Below, piece after piece: positions 5,917 through 11,459 of a DNA stretch of 11,935 nt. The position numbers and the translations under genes were made by a program. The number at the start of each line of letters is the position of its first letter. Position 1 is the first letter of the stretch. The notes under the pieces were generated by a model. The model did not search any database and was not told the origin of the DNA. It saw only the letters and a list, made by a program, of their open reading frames with translations. Source of the DNA: A07HB70 sp964512675 (GTDB lineage: Archaea; Halobacteriota; Halobacteria; Halobacteriales; Haloferacaceae); NCBI GenBank assembly GCA_964512675.1, contig CAZEJR010000036.1, forward strand, positions 1 through 11,935, given 5' to 3'.

Positions 5917-7256
5917 GCGTCACAGCCCTCCGCGACCGGGTCGCGAGCACCGACCTCGTCTACATCCTCGGGATGCTCGCGGGCGTCTACGCGCTCTACG
6001 TCGCCGCCGGCCTCGCGCTCGGCTTCGAGGCCCGTGGTCTCCTGAACTCGGTCGCCGTCGTCACGTTCTACGTCGCCGTGTTCGCGATGCTGGCGCTCGC
6101 GCTCAACCTCCACTGGGGGTACACGGGGCTGTTCAACATCGGCGTGGTCGGGTTCATGGCGGTCGGGATCTACACGATGGCGGTCGTCTCGAAGCCCGTC
6201 GCAGAGAGCGGCGGGAGCGCCGCACAGGTCGGCGGGCTCGGCCTGCCCATCTGGGTCGGCGTCCTCGCCGGCATGGCCGCCGCGGCGCTCCTCGGACTGG
6301 TGGTCGCGCTCCCGGCGCTCCGTCTGCGGGCCGACTACCTCGCCATCGTCACGATCGCGATGTCGGAGATCGTGCGGTTCACGCTCCTCTCGTCGACGTT
6401 CCAGACGTTCGGCCTGTTCGGCCGGACCGTCGGTCTGGGCGGCGGGAGCGGACTCATCCTCGACTTCGAGGACCCGCTCGCGGCGCTCGTCGGCACGCTC
6501 GGGCTCGAGGGCGGATACGCCGGCCTCGTCGGCCTGGTCGGAACGGCTGTCGAACAGAACCCGCGGGCCGTCGTCGACCAGTTCGTCTACGGCGTCCTCC
6601 TGCTCGTCTTCGTCGCCGGGTTCTACTGGCTCCTGAAGCGCACCGGCGAGTCGCCGTTCGGGCGCGTGCTGAAGGCGATTCGCGAGGACGAACAGGTCGC
6701 CGGGGCGCTCGGCAAGGACACCGACCGGTTCAAGATCAAGTCGTTCATGCTCGGCTGTGCGCTGATGGGGCTCGTCGGCGTGCTGTGGTTCATGACACAG
6801 GGCGCCATCACGCCGAACACCTACCGGCCGCGGCTGACCTTCTTCGTCTGGATTGCCCTCATAATCGGCGGCGCGGGGTCGAACACCGGGAGCGTCCTCG
6901 GCGGCGGCATCTTCGCCGCCCTGCTGTTCCAGGGGCCGCTCTACTTCAAGAACCTCGTCGACCGCGCGGTCGACATCTCGAGCGCCCCCGGAAGCTTCGG
7001 CCCGGCGGTCGCGCCGCTCGTCGGGGCCGGCGACCCCGTCCCCTTCCTCCTGTACACCGTCGACAGCGTCCGGCAGCTCCAGCTCGTGGTGATGGGTGTC
7101 GTCCTGATCGTCCTGATGCACCGCCGTCCAGAGGGGCTGCTCGGCCACCGGACCGAGACGGCGGCGACGGTGGCGCTCTCGCGCCGACCCGCCGACGAGG
7201 GCGACGACCCGGACCAGCCGGCTGCCGCCGCCGACGGAGGGCAGCGCGATGAGTGA
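5913..7256 (+). CDS. livM: Branched-chain amino acid-type ABC transporter permease, LivM family
   Basis: The 447-residue membrane protein is the partner permease of LivH. Family features are the segment LNLHWGYTGLFNIGVVGFMA (64-83), equivalent to the LivM motif around GYAGLLSLGHAAF, the helix pair around LRLRADYLAIVTIAMSEIVR (136-155), the coupling segment RVLKAIREDEQVAGALGKDT (251-270) and SNTGSVLGGGIF (323-334). A long outward loop at 345-378 precedes the last helix. The hydrophilic, acidic C-terminal tail (from 408) is extra compared with bacterial LivM. The GTG at 5913 overlaps the livH TGA by four bases (GTGA), so translation is probably coupled; the frame is open much further left but that part runs inside livH. 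The 3' end overlaps livG by eight bases. Confidence 0.92.
   Translation: MSVTALRDRVASTDLVYILGMLAGVYALYVAAGLALGFEARGLLNSVAVVTFYVAVFAMLALALNLHWGYTGLFNIGVVGFMAVGIYTMAVVSKPVAESGGSAAQVGGLGLPIWVGVLAGMAAAALLGLVVALPALRLRADYLAIVTIAMSEIVRFTLLSSTFQTFGLFGRTVGLGGGSGLILDFEDPLAALVGTLGLEGGYAGLVGLVGTAVEQNPRAVVDQFVYGVLLLVFVAGFYWLLKRTGESPFGRVLKAIREDEQVAGALGKDTDRFKIKSFMLGCALMGLVGVLWFMTQGAITPNTYRPRLTFFVWIALIIGGAGSNTGSVLGGGIFAALLFQGPLYFKNLVDRAVDISSAPGSFGPAVAPLVGAGDPVPFLLYTVDSVRQLQLVVMGVVLIVLMHRRPEGLLGHRTETAATVALSRRPADEGDDPDQPAAAADGGQRDE
7236..7240 (+). promoter_or_regulatory. Ribosome binding site of livG
   Basis: GGAGG lies eight bases before the ATG at 7249, inside the 3' end of livM. It is the clearest Shine-Dalgarno sequence in the window and fixes the livG start, as expected for an internal operon gene in an organism whose first genes are leaderless. 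Confidence 0.7.
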
Positions 7257-8085
7257 GGGCGTCGAGGAGCGCGCGACCGTGGGTACGCTGGGCGCCGGCG
7301 ACCCCGCCGACCTCACCGCGGAGCCGCTCCGCGTCGAGGGGCTGGAGAAGCAGTTCGGCGGCATCACCGCCGTCGACGGCGCGACCTTCGGCGTCGAACG
7401 CGGGACGCTCACGGGGCTGATCGGTCCGAACGGCGCCGGCAAGTCGACGACGTTCAACCTCGTCACCGGCGTTCACCGTCCGGACGCGGGGCGTGTGATC
7501 TTCGGCGACGAGGACGTCACCGGGCTGGAGCCACACCAGATCGCCCGTAGGGGGCTGGTCCGGACGTTCCAGATCGCCCGCGAGCTCGGCGGCATGACGG
7601 TCATGGAGAACATGATGCTCGCGCCGCAGCGACAGTCGGGCGAGGCGCTGTGGCGGTCGGTGACGCCGGGACTCCGGTCGCGCGTCCGGACGGAGGAGTC
7701 CGACCTCGTCGAACGGGTGTGGGACGCGCTCGAGTTCTTCGACATCGAACACCTCGCGGAGGAGGAGGCCGGCGGGCTGTCCGGCGGCCAGCGGAAGCTG
7801 CTCGAGCTGGCGCGAGCGCTCCTGACCGACCCGGACGTTCTCCTCCTCGACGAGCCGTTCGCGGGCGTCAACCCGACACTCGAGCGGCGCCTGCTCGACC
7901 AGATCCACGCGCTCCGCGAGCAGGGCTACACCTTCCTCCTCGTCGAACACGACATGGACCTGATCATGGAGCACTGCGAGCACGTCATCGTGATGCACCG
8001 GGGTCGTATCCTGACGCAGGGGTCGCCGGACGAGGTGCGGTCGAACGAGGCCGTCGTCGAGGCGTACCTCGGGGGACGGGTCTGA
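7249..8085 (+). CDS. livG: ABC transporter ATP-binding protein, LivG family
   Basis: The 278-residue cytoplasmic ATPase drives the LivHM permease with LivF. Motifs are complete: Walker A GPNGAGKST at 59-67, Q-loop Q108 in RTFQIA, signature LSGGQ at 177-181, Walker B VLLLDEP at 197-203, switch histidine H234 in VEHDMD. FGGITAVDGATF (36-47) and the NPT segment after Walker B are typical of LivG. The N-terminal 27 residues are an acidic extension before the domain proper. The ATG follows a good ribosome binding site and overlaps livM; the TGA shares one base with the livF ATG. Confidence 0.95.
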   Translation: MSEGVEERATVGTLGAGDPADLTAEPLRVEGLEKQFGGITAVDGATFGVERGTLTGLIGPNGAGKSTTFNLVTGVHRPDAGRVIFGDEDVTGLEPHQIARRGLVRTFQIARELGGMTVMENMMLAPQRQSGEALWRSVTPGLRSRVRTEESDLVERVWDALEFFDIEHLAEEEAGGLSGGQRKLLELARALLTDPDVLLLDEPFAGVNPTLERRLLDQIHALREQGYTFLLVEHDMDLIMEHCEHVIVMHRGRILTQGSPDEVRSNEAVVEAYLGGRV

Positions 8086-8846
8086 TGGACGCCGGGTCGA
8101 CGGGGGCGAGTCGGGTGGCGACTGTCGACGCGCCCGACGAGGACCGGCTGCTGACCGTCCGGGACCTCGACGCGGGCTACGGCGATCTCCAGATTCTCAC
8201 CGACGTCGACCTCGACGTCCTCGACGGCGAGTACGTCGTCGTCGTCGGCCCGAACGGCGCCGGGAAGTCGACGGTGATGAAGTCCGTCTTCGGCCTGACG
8301 ACACAGATGGGCGGGTCGGTTCGGTTCGCCGACAGCGACATCACCGGCCTCGCGCCCGAGGAGATAATCCACGAGGGGATCGGCTACGTGCCGCAGAGCG
8401 ACAACGTGTTCTCGTCGCTGACGGTGCGCGAGAACCTCGAGATGGGGGCGTACATCCTCGACGAGGTGCCCGAGGACGCGCTGTCGGCGGTGTTCGAGCG
8501 GTTCCCGGTACTGGAGGAGCGTCAGGGCCAGCGCGCCGGGACGATGTCGGGCGGCCAGCAGCAGATGCTCGCGATGGGCCGCGCGCTGATGCTCGACCCC
8601 GACCTGTTGCTCTTGGACGAGCCCTCTGCCGGCCTCGCGCCGGACCTCGTCGACGAGATGTTCGACCGCATCGACGACGTCGTCGCCGCCGGGACGGCGG
8701 TGTTGATGGTCGAACAGAACGCGACGGAGGCGCTCTCGCGGTGTGACCGCGGCTACGTGCTGGCGAACGGCGAGAACCGCTACGCCGACACCGGCGACCG
8801 ACTGCTGTCGGACCCGCAGGTGCGACAGGAGTTCCTGGGCGGCTGA
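8085..8846 (+). CDS. livF: ABC transporter ATP-binding protein, LivF family
   Basis: The 253-residue second ATPase of the importer pairs with LivG. Walker A GPNGAGKST is at 55-63, the Q-loop at Q104 in YVPQSDNVF, signature MSGGQ at 154-158 and Walker B LLLLDEP at 174-180. The switch histidine position is glutamine (VEQNATEAL, Q211), which is normal for LivF and separates it from LivG; DRGYVLANGE (221-230) is another LivF trait. About 20 residues precede the domain. The ATG overlaps the livG stop as ATGA-type coupling (TGATG), with a G-rich stretch just upstream that could act as a ribosome binding site. It is the last gene of the operon; 37 bases separate its TGA from the end of the convergent substrate-binding protein gene. 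Confidence 0.95.
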   Translation: MDAGSTGASRVATVDAPDEDRLLTVRDLDAGYGDLQILTDVDLDVLDGEYVVVVGPNGAGKSTVMKSVFGLTTQMGGSVRFADSDITGLAPEEIIHEGIGYVPQSDNVFSSLTVRENLEMGAYILDEVPEDALSAVFERFPVLEERQGQRAGTMSGGQQQMLAMGRALMLDPDLLLLDEPSAGLAPDLVDEMFDRIDDVVAAGTAVLMVEQNATEALSRCDRGYVLANGENRYADTGDRLLSDPQVRQEFLGG

Positions 8847-8883
8847 GCGCCCTAAAGAGGAACGTGGGCGAGCGGCGCGCTGT

Positions 8884-10248
8884 CTACCCTTCGAGCGCCG
8901 ACTCCAGCGCGGAGGTGTACGACGACGCGCCCTTGTTGAACCCGACGGCGTTCGTGACGGTGCCGTCGAAGGTGTCCTCGAACACCTCGGTGAACCGATC
9001 CGAGAGCTGCTGGCCGTAGTCGTTGTTGACATAGAGCACCGCAGCGGTCGAGTTCTCGAGCCGTTCGGCGGCGACCTGTGCCAGCACGCGCCCCTGGAGG
9101 AAGTCAGAGGGTGCGGTGCGGAAGACGTAGTCGTCGTCGTCGAGCGTCGAGACGGACAGCGCCGTCGACGACGGCGAGCAGCCGACCATCTCGTTCGGGA
9201 TGAACACCTCCTGCGAGACGGGGACGTTCACGCCGGAGGAGGCCGAGCCACAGACCGCCGGGACGCCCGCGCTCGCGAGCGACTGGGCGGCGCTGACCCC
9301 GTTGCTCGGCGAGGTCTGCGTGTCCTCGACCTGTGCGTTCACCGAGAGTCCGGCGGGGCTGTTGTCGTTCACCTGGCCGACGGGCAGCTGGGCGGCCTCG
9401 ATCATCGGCTGGCCGACGGAGGCGAGGTCGCCCGTCTCGGGGAGGAGGATACCGACCGATATCTCACGGTCCGACGAACCTGGTGCGGAGTCGGCTGCCG
9501 GCCCCGTCCCCTCCGGGTTCTCGCCTTCGAAGTTCTGGACCTCGATGGTGCTGGTGGCGTCGTCGGCGAACTCCCAGACGGCGTAGGCGGCAGAGGCCGG
9601 GTCGCCAGCCTCGTTGAAGTTCGTCGTCGACGAGGCGCCCTGGAAGTTGAGGTCGTCGCCCGCCGCCGCGGCCTCGACGGCCTCGACGAAGTTCTGCGGG
9701 CCGAACTCCTCGCCGCCCGGGTTGGCGACTCGGCGCAGCTGGTCGCGGACCGCGGTCCCGGAGTTCTCGCCGGCGGCGGCGTTCGCGAGCGTCAGGAGTG
9801 CCACCGAGTCGTACGACTGCGAGGTGAACACCCCGGGCTCCTCGCCGTACTCCTCCTGGAACAGCGTGCTGAACGCTTCCTGGTTCGGGCCCCCCGCAGC
9901 CGGCGCCGTTCCGGTGACGTTCGACATGTCGTTCCCGACCTGCGGGACCATCGACCCGTCACGGAGTCCGTCGGGAACGAGGACGTCCGTCTCCTCGTTG
10001 CCCATGCTGTAGAAGTCCCGGAACAGCTGAATGCCGGACTCCGGGTAGCCGATGACGAGGAGCATCTCCGGGCCGCTCGACCCGCCTTCGGTGGTCTCGC
10101 CGCCCTCTGTCATCTCGCCGCCCTCGGTGGTCTCCGCGTCGGTGGCTTCAGAACCCCCACCGCCGCTGCCGGCACAGCCCGCGAGGCCGACCACGCCGGC
10201 GGCGCCGGCGGCGCGGACGAACGTTCGTCGGTCGATATCGTTCGACAT
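8884..10248 (-). CDS. LivJ-type substrate-binding lipoprotein with a circularly permuted binding domain
   Basis: The 454-residue product should be the extracellular receptor of the adjacent LivHMGF importer. The N-terminus is a Tat signal (DRRTFVRAA, R7-R8) with lipobox LAGC (Cys25 to be lipid-anchored), then a Gly/Glu/Thr linker to about residue 58. Residues 60-243 begin PEMLLVIGYPESGIQLF and end QNFEGE; in LivJ relatives this is the second half of the chain, through the C-terminus. Residues 244-260 are a Pro/Ala/Ser linker. Residues 261-454 begin REISVGILLPETGD, normally the first residues of the mature domain, pass VNNDYGQQLSDRF (408-420) and stop after SYTSALESALEG, exactly where PEMLLVIGY would normally follow. 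Thus the two halves are swapped, with the new ends in a loop between a helix and the next strand. Reading frame and family residues look intact, so I infer a working permuted receptor. Ligand is unknown; amino acids or amides are likely. It has its own promoter. Confidence 0.88.
   Translation of the reverse strand: MSNDIDRRTFVRAAGAAGVVGLAGCAGSGGGGSEATDAETTEGGEMTEGGETTEGGSSGPEMLLVIGYPESGIQLFRDFYSMGNEETDVLVPDGLRDGSMVPQVGNDMSNVTGTAPAAGGPNQEAFSTLFQEEYGEEPGVFTSQSYDSVALLTLANAAAGENSGTAVRDQLRRVANPGGEEFGPQNFVEAVEAAAAGDDLNFQGASSTTNFNEAGDPASAAYAVWEFADDATSTIEVQNFEGENPEGTGPAADSAPGSSDREISVGILLPETGDLASVGQPMIEAAQLPVGQVNDNSPAGLSVNAQVEDTQTSPSNGVSAAQSLASAGVPAVCGSASSGVNVPVSQEVFIPNEMVGCSPSSTALSVSTLDDDDYVFRTAPSDFLQGRVLAQVAAERLENSTAAVLYVNNDYGQQLSDRFTEVFEDTFDGTVTNAVGFNKGASSYTSALESALEG
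10081..10133 (-). repeat. 18-base imperfect tandem repeat encoding TEGGE(M/T) units
   Basis: Nearly three units of 18 bases encode TEGGEM, TEGGET and TEGG in the linker after the lipid-anchored cysteine of the binding protein. Units differ at a few bases. Such repeats can change copy number by slippage in whole six-residue steps without breaking the frame, altering only the tether length. Confidence 0.7.
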
Positions 10249-10253
10249 ACCGT

Positions 10254-10267
10254 GTTCGTCAACGAAC
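10254..10267. promoter_or_regulatory. Candidate operator dyad at the binding-protein start
   Basis: GTTCGT and ACGAAC, two bases apart, form a perfect 14-base dyad between the TATA-like element and the ATG, covering the expected transcription start. The same half-site recurs at 10285-10290 on the other side of the TATA element and, fused as ACGAACGTTCGT, at 10217-10228 inside the coding start. Binding here would be expected to repress. The regulator is not in the window. Confidence 0.4.
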
Positions 10268-10272
10268 TCGCA

Positions 10273-10280
10273 TTTATTAA
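10273..10280 (-). promoter_or_regulatory. TATA box of the substrate-binding protein gene
   Basis: The minus strand reads TTAATAAA, the most AT-rich element in the window, 25-32 bases before the ATG at 10248. This indicates a strong leaderless promoter, fitting a receptor made in excess over the permease and ATPases. Confidence 0.7.
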
Positions 10281-10334
10281 CTCTGTTCGTACCTGGCGTG
10301 AACGCCGCCGGCACGACGACCCGGCACGCCGGCC

Positions 10335-10637
10335 TCAGGCGAACGTCTCGCTCCCCTCGTAGAACCAGAGGCCGTTCTCCCGCATCGCCCGACCGACGGC
10401 CCGGTGGAACTCGACGAAGTCCGCGAACTCCTCCTCCTCGACGCCCTCGAACACCTCGCGGACGGAGACGACCCGCTCGGCGTCGAGGCGCACGGGGTGG
10501 TCGCCGAACTGCTCGACGTACCACTCGGCGGTGACCGGGAACTCGTCGTCGTCTATCTTCTTCGCGAGGACGGCGTGTCCGTACTTCCGCCGTCCCTCGC
10601 TCCCCTCTTCGCCGTCGGGGTCGTGGGGCCAGTCCAT
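10335..10637 (-). CDS. Small conserved haloarchaeal protein, DUF5785-like
   Basis: The 100-residue acidic product starts MDWPHDPDGEEGSEGRRKYG and contains AVLAKKIDDDEFPV, then a helical second half with VSVREVFEGVEEEEFADFVEFHRAVGRAMRENG. From memory this start and layout match the haloarchaeal family DUF5785, whose function is unknown; I could not check this by search. No signal peptide, membrane segment or metal site is visible. A weak T-rich element (CTTTGCG, minus strand) stands about 23-30 bases before the ATG. It lies between the tRNA-Ser gene and the binding-protein gene, all on the minus strand, but each seems to have its own promoter. Confidence 0.85.
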   Translation of the reverse strand: MDWPHDPDGEEGSEGRRKYGHAVLAKKIDDDEFPVTAEWYVEQFGDHPVRLDAERVVSVREVFEGVEEEEFADFVEFHRAVGRAMRENGLWFYEGSETFA

Positions 10638-10685
10638 GTCGTGGCGTCCGAGGCCCGGCGCAAAGGCGTTGCGTCACGCGACGTA

Positions 10686-10769
10686 CGGTGGGACTGGGAT
10701 TCGAACCCAGGCGGCCTGACGGCCACCTGCTCTCAAGGCAGGCGCGATAGTCCACTCCGCCATCCCACC
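10686..10769 (-). tRNA. tRNA-Ser (anticodon TGA)
   Basis: The 84-base gene folds as a class II tRNA. The acceptor stem is GGTGGGA with TCCCACC, and the discriminator is G, as is usual for serine. The anticodon stem CCTGC/GCAGG closes loop CTTGAGA, giving anticodon TGA for UCA-type serine codons. The long variable arm, TGGCCGTCAGGCCGC, contains the stem GGCC/GGCC with a four-base loop, and the T arm is CTGGG-TTCGAAT-CCCAG. T8 and A14 are normal. No CCA is encoded and there is no intron. It is unrelated to the downstream protein gene except by strand. Confidence 0.96.
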
Positions 10770-10795
10770 ACGGACTCTCCTCTGCCGCCTCACGT

Positions 10796-10800
10796 CATAA
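10796..10800 (-). promoter_or_regulatory. TATA-like element of the tRNA-Ser gene
   Basis: The minus strand reads CTTATGAC, 27-31 bases before the tRNA start, the expected position. On the plus strand the same bases read CATAAG, about 25 bases before the first large hairpin at 10824, so the element might work in both directions. Confidence 0.5.
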
Positions 10801-10823
10801 GCGCTGTCGATCGACGCCGTCGG

Positions 10824-11112
10824 GACGGTCCGTCGGAGCGCGCCGACGGGACCGTCCGTGGCGTCGTGCCGGGGCTCCCGGGGAGCCGGTGCCGTGGACA
10901 CGGGCGGCACCGACAGTCTCGCGGGGTGCGGGGCCGAACGTCCGGACTCGACCGTCCAGACCGCACGTTCGGAGCGTGCGCTCGTCGACCGGCGCGGCTG
11001 GCTTCGACTCGACGCCGGGGGTAGACGAGTCGCCGGGTGGTACCCGCCCGACGGCGCGGCGAGACCGGGGGCGTCGGCCTCCGCACGTGCCGTGTCTCCC
11101 CGCCGAGGGGAC
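10824..11112. other. Gene-poor stretch rich in inverted repeats; possible structured RNA or decayed gene
   Basis: Between the tRNA-Ser promoter and the next gene there is no convincing coding frame, but several inverted repeats: 10824-10836 with 10843-10856 (13 pairs, one bulged G, six-base loop); 10873-10879 with 10881-10887; 10888-10894 with 10905-10911; 10934-10941 with 10965-10972 (8 pairs); 10963-10967 with 10975-10979; 11005-11010 with 11027-11032; 11034-11038 with 11042-11046; 11097-11101 with 11107-11111. Short ones are expected by chance at this GC content, but the first is not. I looked for signature sequences of SRP RNA and RNase P RNA on both strands and saw none. A weak 92-codon frame from GTG 10858 crosses the region but has poorer third-position GC and rare arginine codons. 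Confidence 0.35.
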
Positions 11113-11130
11113 GCCGCGGTCCAGGGCGAA

Positions 11131-11138
11131 ATCTAAAG
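11131..11138 (+). promoter_or_regulatory. TATA-like element of the zinc-ribbon gene
   Basis: ATCTAAAG, set in GC-rich DNA, lies 25-32 bases before the ATG at 11163. This supports a leaderless transcript and that start over the longer frame that opens to the left. Confidence 0.55.
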
Positions 11139-11162
11139 ACGGCCATCGTCGAACCGGTGCGT

Positions 11163-11429
11163 ATGGACTGTCCCGACTGCGGCAGCCGGCTCTCCGCGTA
11201 CGTTCTCGGTGACCGGGAGGCGCTCGCCTGCGAGGGCTGTGCGTGGACGGGAATCGAGGCCGACCACCGCGGCGAGGGCAGCACGGCAGAGTCGTGGGAC
11301 GAGGCTCTCGACCGGTTCCGCGCGCGCCGAGACGTCGACGACCCGAGAGCGGTCGCCTCGTCGAACCGGAAGCGACGGAACGGCACGGGCTCCGACCCGA
11401 ACGGGCGGGTGTCCGACGAGGAGAGCTGA
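11163..11429 (+). CDS. Small CPxCG zinc-ribbon protein
   Basis: The 88-residue product starts MDCPDCGSRLSAYVLGDREALACEGCAWTG: CPDCG at 3-7 and CEGC at 23-26 form a four-cysteine zinc ribbon, and a Trp follows the second pair. ESWDEALDRFRAR (43-55) is a helix, and the rest is a charged disordered tail ending in DEES. It belongs to the broad group of small haloarchaeal CPxCG zinc-finger proteins, which are mostly uncharacterised; some affect motility, biofilm or stress in Haloferax volcanii. Here a role in nucleic-acid or protein binding is inference. It has a promoter at the right distance and is convergent with the actin-like gene, whose stop is 30 bases away. Confidence 0.8.
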   Translation: MDCPDCGSRLSAYVLGDREALACEGCAWTGIEADHRGEGSTAESWDEALDRFRARRDVDDPRAVASSNRKRRNGTGSDPNGRVSDEES

Positions 11430-11459
11430 GCCGACGACGGGCCGGCGCGGACTGTGGTG

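Noticed and set aside
5757..7466. 569-codon minus-strand frame opposite livM
   Set aside because: It is antisense to a membrane protein gene with clear family motifs. Charged, low-complexity shadow products are typical opposite hydrophobic genes.
8847..8883. Terminator between livF and the convergent gene
   Set aside because: No clear hairpin with a T-run on either strand; only a short CTTT on the minus strand.
8884..10248. Binding-protein gene as a pseudogene or fusion of two fragments
   Set aside because: The frame is uninterrupted, both halves together equal one normal domain, and signal, lipobox, linker and promoter are intact. Permutation explains it better than decay.
10249..10755. 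N-terminal extension of the binding-protein frame
   Set aside because: The open frame runs further upstream but crosses the TATA box and the DUF5785-like gene. The Tat signal starts at the ATG at 10248.
10858..11136. 92-codon plus-strand frame from GTG
   Set aside because: Third-position GC is lower than in neighbours, arginine codons AGA and CGA occur, no domain is recognisable, and strong inverted repeats cross it. It remains possible as a decayed gene.
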